A stretch of DNA of 64,000 nt from the NCBI RefSeq assembly GCF_029227915.1, contig NC_079879.1, positions 32,742,501 to 32,806,500 on the forward strand, given 5' to 3'. The notes under the pieces are model-generated. The model made no database searches. It was not told where the DNA came from and worked only from the letters and a program-made list of their open reading frames with translations. Below are positions 1-9,471 of the stretch, piece after piece. Numbering within the stretch: the first letter of the stretch is position 1; each line of letters begins with the position of its first letter. The position numbers were made by a program, and so were the translations under genes. The stretch is from Hydractinia symbiolongicarpus. Lineage: Eukaryota > Cnidaria > Hydrozoa > Anthoathecata > Hydractiniidae.

Positions 1-658
1 TATGTTTCTGATGTTACTAGGTTGCATCGCTTTTAACGGTGGAACGGTTGACTATGGGACTTATTTGAACTGATTTTAAACTTTGAACTTATAAATGTGA
101 TAAATGAGACAATTGGACCCCCAGAAATAACATTTTTCTTAATTTGACATGATTGTTCGAACTCAGCGATTACACTGGGCGCTGTGGTAGCGCTTTACTT
201 AAAAATGTAGATAAATAAGTCATTTTTTACTGTGGGACCAATCCTAACCGTTAGCGCGCGCTGAAGAATTAGAATCAGTTTCAAAAGCTACATTTCATTG
301 AATTACTAACGGTGTCAGTACGTTTCACTTACAACGGTTGCGTCACCTATTCGTACCAACATGTATTTAGCGATATTTTTCTGATATTACTAGGTTGCAT
401 CGCTTTTAACATTGAAAAGATTGACTGTGTGACTTAATTGAACTGATTTTGGCCTTTGACCTTTTATGTGTGATAAATGAGCCTATTGGACTCCAAGAAA
501 TAACATTCTTCTTATTTGACATGATTGCTGGAACTCAGCGATTACACTGGCCGCTGTGATAGCGCTTTATTTAAAACTGTAGATAAATAAGTCATTTTTT
601 AATGTGGGACCAATCCTAGCCGTTAGCTCGCGCTGAAGAAATAGAGACAGTTTCAAAG
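1..658. repeat. 373-bp satellite array, left flank of the PLE insertion
   Basis: About 1.8 satellite monomers, continuous with whatever lies to the left of the window. The landmark TACTAGGTTGCATCGC recurs near 15 and 387, giving the ~373-bp period. The second monomer (from about 360) belongs to the subclass with GTGAAAAGATTGACTGTGTG-like text and ends in CAGTTTCAAAGACTATATTT, the same subclass seen intact near 21.4-21.8 kb and 23.3-23.6 kb. No gene is visible here. Confidence 0.96.
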
Positions 659-673
659 ACTATATTTCTTTGA
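659..673. repeat. Target-site duplication, left copy
   Basis: ACTATATTTCTTTGA is present here and again at 3059-3073, directly bordering the inserted element. Intact satellite monomers contain this 15-mer once, for example at 21694-21708 and 23551-23565, where it is followed by CTTTCTAACAGTATCAG, exactly as at the right-hand copy. This identifies the duplicated target without ambiguity. Bases just outside differ between the copies (G at 658, T at 3058). Confidence 0.93.
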
Positions 674-915
674 ATTCTTTATAGGTTTGCCTTTTCATAG
701 TTAGTTAGCAAATATTTCTTTGGTTTAAGGCAATAAATAACAAATTAAATTTTGATAAATTTTCTCCCTGATCTTCGTCAGAGCATCTTCAGATCACAAG
801 TAAAAACGTCTTTCAACATGCATGTACAAATTGTTAAAAATTCTCTTGATAAAAATAAAATGTATAAAAATCGTTTATTAACAATAAAAGTCGTTAAAAA
901 TTTTAGTATGTTTTC
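674..915 (-). other. PLE 3' untranslated region
   Basis: About 240 bp of AT-rich sequence between the ORF stop and the 3' target-site duplication. It holds a hammerhead-like core (761-792), a possible minus-strand poly(A) signal AATAAA (874-879, about 40 nt past the stop) and two near-copies of GTTAAAAATT (around 834 and 893). No ORF and no poly(A) tail at the border. Nothing else recognised. Confidence 0.7.
761..792 (-). ncRNA. Hammerhead-ribozyme-like core in the PLE 3' UTR
   Basis: Read on the minus strand: CTGAAGA at 792-786 fits the hammerhead core CUGANGA. Helix II arms at 783-778 and 771-766 pair over six positions (one G-U) across a six-base loop, and GAAA follows at 764-761. Hammerhead motifs are an established property of PLEs, where they are minimal type I forms. 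I could not find a convincing helix I partner or a UH cleavage site in the adjacent sequence, so this is a core relic rather than a demonstrated ribozyme. Confidence 0.55.
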
Positions 916-1371
916 CTAAATTTCAGATAATCGTCTTATTTCATCTTTTTTGTTCAATAAATCCGATTTATGTTGTTTAATCGCTAATGCCTCTTTAAAT
1001 TTTCTTTTAATAAAATTGTTTTCCCTATAGAGAATTTCTATTTTCTTAAAGTTCATTTCGTGTTTTGTTTCTTTAATGTGTTTGGACATTCCAGAGACGT
1101 TTTCTTTATCGTTTTTTGCGCCATTTTTGTGTTCTTTTATTCGTGTTGTCAACTTCCTTCCTGTTTCTCCTATGTAATATTTTCCACAATCTCCACACGT
1201 TACTTTATATACAACACCTGATTCATTGTTTTGGTTTCCGTTTTTTAATATTTTGTTGCCTTTTACAACATTTTTTAGCGCTTTGTTTTTCGTATGTGTT
1301 AATTTTACATTAAATTTCTTGCATACTCTGGCGATTTGTTCTGAGATGCCTTTTTCATAGGGTAAAAACAA
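916..1371 (-). pseudogene. PLE GIY-YIG endonuclease domain
   Basis: The best preserved part of the element, 151 codons to a TAA that is probably the natural stop. It starts within the PYEKGISEQIARV block, the usual lead-in to the PLE nuclease. The 'GIY' half is GVVY (residues 52-55), followed by a CxxC pair (C59, C62) and the 'YIG' half YYIG (65-68). GETGR with R72, R77, EH at 80-81, H98, H104 and a C-terminal Glu in FKEALAI (E127) match the expected nuclease residues. The true N-terminal junction lies upstream in another frame; the apparent start (TTG at 1371) is only the first codon after the frameshift. It would nick target DNA for primed reverse transcription if the whole protein were intact. 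Confidence 0.92.
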
Positions 1372-1375
1372 TCGA

Positions 1376-1759
1376 ATTGAATTCGTCTGTCTGTCTGGTT
1401 TCTTCCATTACATTCTTTGTTTAATGTTTCTTTTATCGTTTTTGTTACGATGTTATTGGGAAACTCATTTAATTGCGTAGTTTTTTGTATATAATTCAAT
1501 TCTTCTTTGAGGTCTGCTTCTTCTGTGCAAATGGTTTTTGCTCTTCTCGTTAAAGTTTTAATTGTCGATAATTTTACGTGTAAAGGTTGGTTTGACGTAT
1601 AATTAGTGTATTGTCCCGTATGCGTAAGTTTTTTATACACTTTTGTTTACACTGTATTATCATCTTTTCTCATTATTAAACAATCCAAAAATGGGATCTG
1701 GTCATCCTTTTCTTCCTCCCCTGTGAATTTTACCTTTGAATAAATGTTATTCAGCTCAA
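1376..1759 (-). pseudogene. PLE RT thumb and linker segment
   Basis: After the frameshift near 1765 the coding sense continues in another minus-strand frame: IPFLDCLIMR, an in-frame stop at 1647-1649, then VYKKLTHTGQYTNYTSNQPL (about 1643-1584). The PFLD and VY(R/K)KPTHT-like blocks followed by N..PL..K are standard landmarks downstream of the RT palm in Penelope-like proteins. A Glu/Lys-rich region follows before the next frameshift. No separate gene is implied; this is the bridge between polymerase and nuclease. Confidence 0.82.
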
Positions 1760-2338
1760 TTAAGGGTCCTCGGTTTTATGTTTTGTAACAGTGAACGTAT
1801 CTTCTACTTTTCTTAGCCAAATTCTTGGTGCGTGTAACATTGAGTAGATACTATTTTCAACTATTCTTTGAATGTAGATTTCGGCAAAACATGGCGACGC
1901 AGGTGATCCGATGAAAAGACCATCCGCCTGGTTGTAGAATTTGTTTCCTATTTTGAAGGTCATAAACTCAACTGAGATTTTCACGAGACGTACTAAGGCT
2001 TCTTTATTAAGATTTGTTTTAAAAGTGTCTTCTCTGATTCTCCTTTCTACTTCATGTATGACTTCAGATTTTGGTAGGGAAGGGTACATATCTGCAATAT
2101 CAAAACTCACCAACTTCTCATTCTCGTCCAAATTAATTTCTTTTACTTTGTTAACAAATTGCTCCGTGTCTTTTATGTATGATTTTGCTGACGTTGTTAG
2201 ATATTTAAGTTCTTTACTAACAAATTTAGCAATTTTGTAGAATACAGATCCTTAAGTGTTTATTATAAGTCTGACCTTTAGTGGGTTTTTATGAGTTTTT
2301 AATGATGGTCTTGCCATAGGTGTTGACGGCGTAATTTG
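1760..2338 (-). pseudogene. PLE reverse transcriptase palm segment (degraded active site)
   Basis: Same frame as the upstream segment. Order of motifs on the minus strand: RPSLKTHKNP and VRLIIN (about 2314-2257), an in-frame stop at 2252-2254, a GSVFYKIAKFVSKEL block, then motif A SFDIADMYPSLP with its metal-binding Asp at 2099-2101. Motif B follows as GLFIGSPASP (1892-1921), then motif C at 1799-1810. PLE motif C normally reads YVDD; here it reads KVED, so the aromatic residue and the first catalytic Asp are both replaced. The LVSFD...YPSLP plus GS.ASP pattern is typical of PLE/telomerase-type RTs. The segment ends at TAA 1760-1762, created by a frameshift. Confidence 0.88.
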
Positions 2339-3031
2339 TTATAATTGTTTTATTTGTTCTATCGATAACATGTTTTCTTTTCGGAGATTTGCGATTTCCT
2401 TGTTAATAGCCGTTTTTGCTTTCTCAATATTATCACTTTTCAGTTCTACATATCTCTCTTTGTTGGATAATTCTTGATTAATTAATTCGTCTACTTTTTG
2501 TTGCGAAATTATGCATGTTGCTCTGCCTTTGTCGTTTTCGATCAAAATAAGTCTATTTTGTTTCAACCATTCATTTAATCCATTACACAGCTCATTTGTA
2601 ATATTTGTTAATTTAGTGTTTTTTTCTTTTTCCATAATTCTTTTGCATTCAAATCGAAATCCATTTGCCATTGAAGGTGAAGAAAATGATTTTGCTGCTT
2701 TTTTGATTCCACAAATCATGTCAATTATAGGTAATTTCTTCGTTGAAATTTTGAATTCGAGACCCTTTGACAATAACGGAATAAATTCATCAGGAATTTC
2801 AATACCAGAAAAGTTTAATAGCGTTTTTGTTTGGTGTTCTTTCTTCTCTTCTGGTGTTATCTCTTTATTTTGTTTGAACTTTTTCTTTAGTAATATTTCG
2901 AATTTTCTTGACAGATGCATGTTTTTGTGTTCAATTTTCTTTGAATGTCTTTTCTTTGTGAGTTGTACAAGGTTTGCATAGACAGTAAGAGATAATGTAT
3001 CTTCTATCAGATTTTCGTTTTTTTGTTTCAT
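2339..3031 (-). pseudogene. PLE N-terminal region segment, 230 codons
   Basis: The first open segment of the decayed polyprotein is rich in Lys, Glu and Asn, with no membrane segment and no signal peptide. It corresponds to the poorly conserved N-terminal extension and the approach to the RT fingers in PLEs. The ILIENDKGRATCIISQQ stretch (around residues 162-178) resembles the conserved 'adKGgaivi' type motif that precedes the palm in PLE RTs. It ends at a TAA (2339-2341), but the same frame continues directly into the RT core downstream, so this stop is a mutation and not the natural end. ATG 3031 may be internal, because nine sense codons precede it. Confidence 0.8.
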
Positions 3032-3058
3032 CTGTTGTTGTTTCCAGCGTTTAGAGTT

Positions 3059-3073
3059 ACTATATTTCTTTGA
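3059..3073. repeat. Target-site duplication, right copy
   Basis: Second copy of the 15-bp direct repeat described at 659-673. The satellite resumes immediately after it with CTTTCTAACAGTATCAG, the normal continuation of this monomer subclass. Confidence 0.93.
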
Positions 3074-4250
3074 CTTTCTAACAGTATCAGTCCGTTTGAG
3101 TTACAAAGTTGCTTCACATATTCGTAACAAAATGGATGTAGCAATATGTTTCAGATATTACTAGGTTGCATCGCTTTTCACGGTGGAACGATTGACTATG
3201 GGACTTAATTGAACTGATTTTAGACTTTAAACTTATAAATGTGATAAATGAGACAATTGGATCCCCAGAAGTAACATTCTTCTTAATTTGACATGATTGC
3301 TGTAACTCAGCGATAACACTGGCCGCTGTGATAGCGCTTTATTTAAAACTGTAAATAAATAAGTCATTTTTAACTGTGGGACCAATCCTAGCCGTTAGCG
3401 CGCGCTGAAGAAATAGAGAAAGTTTTGAAAACTACATTTCATTGACTTTTCAACGGTCTCAGTCCGTTTGAGTTACAACGGTTGCGTCACATATTCGTAC
3501 CAACATGTATTTAGCGATATGTTTCTGATGATACTAGGTTGCATCGCTTTTAACGGTGGAACGATTGACTATGGGACTTAATTGAACTGATTTTAGACTT
3601 TAAACTTATAAATGTGATAAACGAGACAATTGGACACCCAGAAATAACATTCTTCTTAATTTGACATGATTGCTCGAACTCAGCGTTTACACTGGCCGCT
3701 GTGGTAGCGCTTTACTTAAAAATGTAAATAAATAAGTCATTTTTTACTGTGGGACCAATCCTAGCCGTTAGCCCGCGCTGAAGAAATAGAGACAGTTTGG
3801 AAAACTACATTTCATTGACTTTCCAACGGTATCAGTCCGTTTGAGTTACAACGGTTGCGTCACATATTCGTACCAACATGTATTTAGCGATATGTTTCTG
3901 ATGATACTAGGTTGCATCGCCTTTAACGGTGGAACGATTGACTATGGGACTTAATTGAACTGATTTTAGACTTTAAACTTATAAATGTGATAAATGAGGC
4001 AATTGGACCCCCAGAAGTAACATTCTTCTTAATTTGACATGATTGCTCGACTTCAGCTTTCACACTGGGCCCTGTGGTAGCGCTTTACTTAAAAATGTAG
4101 ATAAATAAGTCATTTTTTACTGTGGGACCAATCCTAACAGTTAGCGCGCGCTGAAGAAATAGAGAAAGTTTCGAAAACTACATTTTATTGACTTTCTAAC
4201 GGTATCAGTCCGTTTGAGTTACAACGGTTGCGTCACATATTCGTACCAAC
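3074..4250. repeat. Satellite, right flank of the PLE, unique-order monomers
   Basis: About three monomers. The first completes the subclass hit by the retroelement (TTGCTTCACATATTCG, then GATGTAGCAATATG). The next two carry AAACTGTAAATAAATAAG and TTTTGAAAACT-type text, shared with monomers near 36.4, 41.9 and 43.0 kb. No short HOR period is apparent here. Confidence 0.9.
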
Positions 4251-6488
4251 ATGTATTTAGCGATATGTTTCTGATGTTACTAGGTTGCATCGCTTTTAAC
4301 GGTGGAACGATTGACTATGGGACTTATTTGAACTGATTTTAAACTTTGAACTTATAAATGTGATAAATGAGACAATTGGACCCCCAGAAATAACATTCTT
4401 CTTAATTTGACATGATTGTTCGAACTCAGCCCTTACACTGGGTGCTGTGGTAGCGCTTTACTTAGAAATGTAGATAAATAACTCATTTTTTACTGTGGGA
4501 CCAATCCTAACCGTTAGCGCGCGCTGAAGAAATAGAGACAACTTCAAAAACTACATTTCATTGATTTTCTAACGGTATCAATCTGTTTGAGTTACAACGG
4601 TTGCGTCTCCTATTCGTACCAACATGTATTGAGCGATATTTTTCTGATATTGCTAGGTTGCATCGCTTTTAACAGTGAAAAGATTGACTGTGTGACTTAA
4701 TTGAACTGATTTAGGACTTTGACCTAATATATGTGATAAATGAGCCTATTGGACTCCAAGAAATAACATTTTTCTTAATTTTACATGATTGCTGGAACTT
4801 AGCGATTACACTGGCCGCTGTGATAGTGCCTTATTTAAAACTGTAGATAAATAAGTTATTTTTTACTGTGGGACCAATCCTAGCCGTTAGCCGGCGCTGA
4901 AGAAATAGAGAAATTTTCGAAAACTACATTTCATTGACTTTCTAACGGTATCAGTCCGTTTGAGTTACAACGGTTTGCGTCACATATTCGTACCAACATG
5001 TGTTTAGCGATATGTTTCTGATATTACTAGGTTCCATCGCTTTTAACAGTGAAAAGATTGACTGTGGGACTTAATTGAACTGATTTTGGACTTTGACCTT
5101 ATATACGTAATAAATGAGCCTATTGGACTCCAAGAAATAACATTCTTCATAATTTGACATGATTGCTGGAACTCAGCGATTACACTGGGCGCTGTGATAG
5201 CGCTTTATTTAAAACTGTAGATAAATAAGTTATTTTTTACTGTGGGACCAATCCTAGCCTTTAGCCGGCGCTGAAGAAATAGAGAAATTTTCGAAAACTA
5301 CATTTCATTGACTTTCTAACGGTATCAGTCCGTTTGAGTTACAACGGTTTGCGTCACATATTCGTACCAACATGTGTTTAGCGATATGTTTCTGATATTA
5401 CTAGGTTCCATCGCTTTTAACAGTGAAAAGATTGACTGTGGGACTTAATTGAACTGATTTTGGAGTTTGACCTTATATACGTGATAAATGAGCCTAATGG
5501 ACTCCAAGAAATAACATTCTTCTTAATTTGACATGATTGCTGTAACTCAGCGATTACACTAGTCGGTGTGATAGCGCTTTATTTAAAAGTTTAGATGAAT
5601 AAGTCATTTTTTACTGTGGGACAAATCCTAGCCGTTAGCGCGCTGACGAAGTAGAATCAGTTTCGAAAACTACATTTCATTGACTTTCTAACGGTATCAG
5701 TCCGTTTGAGTTACAACGGTTGCGTCACATATTCGTACCAACATGTATTTAGCGATATGTTTCTGATGTTACTAGGTTGCATCGCTCTTAACGGTGGAAC
5801 GATTGACTATGGGCCTTAATTGAACTGATTTTAGACTTCAAACTTATAAATGTGATAAATGAGACAATTGGACCCCCAGGAATAACATTCTTCTTAATTT
5901 GACATGATTGCTCGAACTCAGCGATTATACTGGGCGCTGTGGTAGCGCTTTACTTAAAAATGTAGATAAATAAGTAATTTTTTACTGTGGGACCAATCCT
6001 AACCGTTAGCGCGCGCTGAAAAAATAGAGACAACTTCAAAAACTACATTTCATTGACTTTCTAACGGTATCAATCTGTTTGAGTTACAACGGTTGCGTCT
6101 CCTATTCGTACCAACATGTATTGAGCGATATTTTTCTGATATTGCTAGGTTGCATCGGTCTTAACGGTGGTGCGATTGACTATGGGCCTTAATTGAACTG
6201 ATTTTAGACTTCAAACTTCTAAATGTGATAAATGAGACAATTGGACCCCCAGGAATAACATTCTTCTTAATTTGACATGATTGCTCGACTTCAGCTTTCA
6301 CACTGGGCGCTGTGGTAGCGCTTTACTTAAAAATGTAGATAAATAAGTCATTTTTTACTGTGGGACCAATCCTAACCGTTAGCGCGCGCTGAAAAAATAG
6401 AGAAAGTTTCGAAAACTACATTTCATTGACTTTCTAACGGTATCAGTCCGTTTGAGTTACAACGGTTGCGTCACATATTCGTACCAAC
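4251..6488. repeat. Satellite HOR copy 1: hexamer, 2238 bp
   Basis: Six monomers in the order m1 (CCCTTACACTGGGTGC), m2 (GATAGTGCC, then CCGGCGCTGAAG), m3 (GCCTTTAGCCGGCG), m4 (ACTAGTCGGTG, GATGAATAAG), B (GATTATACTGG, AAGTAATTTTT) and C (CATCGGTCTTAACGGTGGTG). The m1-m2-m3-m4 text recurs at exactly +2238 bp. Confidence 0.9.
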
Positions 6489-9471
6489 ATGTATTTAGCG
6501 ATATGTTTCTGATGTTACTAGGTTGCATCGCTTTTAACGGTGGAACGATTGACTATGGGACTTATTTGAACTGATTTTAAACTTTGAACTTATAAATGTG
6601 ATAAATGAGACAATTGGACCCCCAGAAATAACATTCTTCTTAATTTGACATGATTGTTCGAACTCAGCCCTTACACTGGGTGCTGTGGTAGCGCTTTACT
6701 TAAAAATGTAGATAAATAAGTCATTTTTTACTGTGGGACCAATCCTAACCGTTAGCGCGCGCTGAAGAAATAGAGACAACTTCAAAAACTACATTTCATT
6801 GATTTTCTAACGGTATCAATCTGTTTGAGTTACAACGGTTGCGTCTCCTATTCGTACCAACATGTTTTGAGCGATATTTTTCTGATATTGCTAGGTTGCA
6901 TCGCTTTTAACAGTGAAAAGATTGACTGTGTGACTTAATTGAACTGATTTGGGACTTTGACCTAATATATGTGATAAATGAGCCTATTGGACTCCAAGAA
7001 ATAACATTTTTCTTAATTTTACATGATTGCTGGAACTTAGCGATTACACTGGCCGCTGTGATAGTGCCTTATTTAAAACTGTAGATAAATAAGTTATTTT
7101 TTACTGTGGGACCAATCCTAGCCGTTAGCCGGCGCTGAAGAAATAGAGAAATTTTCGAAAACTACATTTCATTGACTTTCTAACGGTATCAGTCCGTTTG
7201 AGTTACAACGGTTTGCGTCACATATTCGTACCAACATGTGTTTAGCGATATGTTTCTGATATTACTAGGTTCCATCGCTTTTAACAGTGAAAAGATTGAC
7301 TGTGGGACTTAATTGAACTGATTTTGGACTTTGACCTTATATACGTAATAAATGAGCCTATTGGACTCCAAGAAATAACATTCTTCATAATTTGACATGA
7401 TTGCTGGAACTCAGCGATTACACTGGGCGCTGTGATAGCGCTTTATTTAAAACTGTAGATAAATAAGTTATTTTTTACTGTGGGACCAATCCTAGCCTTT
7501 AGCCGGCGTTGAAGAAATAGAGAAATTTTCGAAAACTACATTTCATTGACTTTCTAACGGTATCAGTCCGTTTGAGTTACAACGGTTTGCGTCACATATT
7601 CGTACCAACATGTGTTTAGCGATATGTTTCTGATATTACTAGGTTCCATCGCTTTTAACAGTGAAAAGATTGACTGTGGGACTTAATTGAACTGATTTTG
7701 GAGTTTGACCTTATATACGTGATAAATGAGCCTAATGGACTCCAAGAAATAACATTCTTCTTAATTTGACATGATTGCTGTAACTCAGCGATTACACTAG
7801 TCGGTGTGATAGCGCTTTATTTAAAAGTTTAGATGAATAAGTCATTTTTTACTGTGGGACAAATCCTGGCCGTTAGCGCGCTGACGAAGTAGAATCAGTT
7901 TCGAAAACTACATTTCATTGACTTTCTAACGGTATCAGTCCGTTTGAGTTACAACGGTTGCGTCACATATTCGTACCAACATGTTCTTAGCGATATGTTC
8001 CTGATGTTACTAGGTTGCATCGCTCTTAACGGTGGAACGATTGACTATGGGCCTTAATTGAACTGATTTTAGACTTCAAACTTATAAATGTGATAAATGA
8101 GACAATTGGACCCCCAGGAATAACATTCTTCTTAATTTGACATGATTGCTCGACTTCAGCTTTCACACTGGGCGCTGTGGTAGCGCTTTACTTAAAAATG
8201 TAGATAAATAAGTCATTTTTACTGTGGGACCAATCCTAACCGTTAGCGTGCGCTGAAAAAATAGAGAAAGTTTCGAAAACTACATTTCATTGACTTTCTA
8301 ACGGTATCAGTCCGTTTGAGTTACAACGGTTGCGTCACATATTCGTACCAACATGTATTTAGCGATATGTTTCTGATGTTACTAGGTTGGATCGCTCTTA
8401 ACGGTGGAACGATTGACTATGGGCCTTAATTGAACTGATTTTAGACTTCAAACTTATAAATGTGATAAATGAGACAATTGGACCCCCAGGAATAACATTC
8501 TTCTTAATTTGACATGATTGCTCGAACTCAGCGATTATACTGGGCGCTGTGGTAGCGCTTTACTTAAAAATGTAGATAAATAAGTAATTTTTTACTGTGG
8601 GACCAATCCTAACCGTTAGCGCGCGCTGAAAAAATAGAGACAACTTCAAAAACTACATTTCATTGACTTTCTAACGGTATCAATCTGTTTGAGTTACAAC
8701 GGTTGCGTCTCCTATTCGTACCAACATGTATTGAGCGATATTTTTCTGATATTGCTAGGTTGCATCGGTCTTAACGGTGGTGCGATTGACTATGGGCCTT
8801 AATTGAACTGATTTTAGACTTCAAACTTCTAAATGTGATAAATGAGACAATTGGACCCCCAGGAATAACATTCTTCTTAATTTGACATGATTGCTCGACT
8901 TCAGCTTTCACACTGGGCGCTGTGGTAGCGCTTTACTTAAAAATGTAGATAAATAAGTCATTTTTTACTGTGGGACCAATCCTAACCGTTAGCGCGCGCT
9001 GAAAAAATAGAGAAAGTTTCGAAAACTACATTTCATTGACTTTCTAACGGTATCAGTCCGTTTGAGTTACAACGGTTGCGTCACATATTCGTACCAACAT
9101 GTATTTAGCGATATGTTTCTGATGTTACTAGGTTGCATCGCTCTTAACGGTGGAACGATTGACTATGGGCCTTAATTGAACTGATTTTAGACTTCAAACT
9201 TATAAATGTGATAAATGAGACAATTGGACCCCCAGGAATAACATTCTTCTTAATTTGACATGATTGCTCGACTTCAGCTTTCACACTGGGCGCTGTGGTA
9301 GCGCTTTACTTAAAAATGTAGACAAATAAGTCATTTTTTACTGTGGGACCAATCCTAACCGTTAGCGCGCGCTGAAAAAATAGAGAAAGTTTCGAAAACT
9401 ACATTTCATTGACTTTCTAACGGTATCAGTCCGTTTGAGGTACAACGGTTGCGTCACATATTCGTACCAAC
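6489..9471. repeat. Satellite HOR copy 2: octamer, 2983 bp
   Basis: Repeats m1-m2-m3-m4 of the preceding unit almost verbatim, then A-B-C-D: A (ATGTTCTTAGCG, GCGTGCGCTG) at 7981, B at ~8354, C at ~8727, D (GTAGACAAATAAG, TTTGAGGTACAACGG) at ~9099. Relative to copy 1 it has gained monomers A and D. B here has GGTTGGATCGC where the later copies have GGTTGCATCGC. Confidence 0.9.

Larger units (their letters stand above)
674..3058 (-). mobile_element. Penelope-like retroelement (PLE), 5'-truncated and decayed, with GIY-YIG endonuclease
   Basis: A 2385-bp insertion in the satellite, coding on the minus strand (5' end at 3058, 3' end at 674). It has no similarity to the satellite and is bounded by a 15-bp target-site duplication. 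PLEs are a distinct class of eukaryotic retroelements whose single protein joins a telomerase-related reverse transcriptase to a C-terminal GIY-YIG nuclease. Both domains are recognisable here in the right order. The frame is open for nine codons upstream of the first ATG up to the 5' border, so the element is probably truncated inside its coding region. There is no second pseudo-LTR copy and no terminal inverted repeat. Several stops and frameshifts show it is dead. Its family within the PLEs is not determined; the ARPSLKTHK-like motif before the palm may help to place it. Confidence 0.93.
916..3058 (-). pseudogene. PLE polyprotein pseudogene (reverse transcriptase plus GIY-YIG endonuclease)
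   Basis: The ancestral frame runs from the 5' border (3058; first ATG at 3031) to the natural stop at 916, about 714 codons. That is somewhat shorter than complete PLE proteins, which are usually near 750-850 residues. In family terms the protein nicks target DNA with its GIY-YIG domain and copies its RNA in place. Breaks seen by translation: an in-frame stop at 2339-2341, a second at 2252-2254 just after a VRLIINT-like motif, a frameshift at about 1760-1768, a third stop at 1647-1649, and a frameshift at about 1370-1378 next to a T run. Between breaks the three frame segments read as one co-linear PLE protein. The start cannot be fixed because the 5' end is probably lost. It is non-functional beyond reasonable doubt. 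Confidence 0.9.

Noticed and set aside
1941-2240. Plus-strand ORFs over the PLE (1116-1313, 1941-2240, 2511-2981)
   Set aside because: They are antisense shadows of the minus-strand PLE coding region; the RT and GIY-YIG motifs are on the minus strand.
674-3058. LINE or LTR retrotransposon as the identity of the insertion
   Set aside because: There is no apurinic or integrase domain, no protease or RNase H and no LTR. The GIY-YIG nuclease C-terminal to the RT is specific to Penelope-like elements.
3400-3450. Hammerhead-like boxes in the satellite itself: GCTGAAGA (or CTGACGA) followed by TTTCGAAAAC, inside CCGTTAG...CTAACGG arms
   Set aside because: No stable helix II forms between the boxes, the arms do not abut the core, and large subclasses (ACTTCAAAAACT, TTTCAAGAACT) lack the GAAA box. 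Coincidence is more likely, although hammerhead satellites exist in other animals.
4241-4260. Possible CENP-B-box-like site TTCGTACCAACATG in each monomer
   Set aside because: Only TTCG and the central A fit; the required CGGG end is absent.
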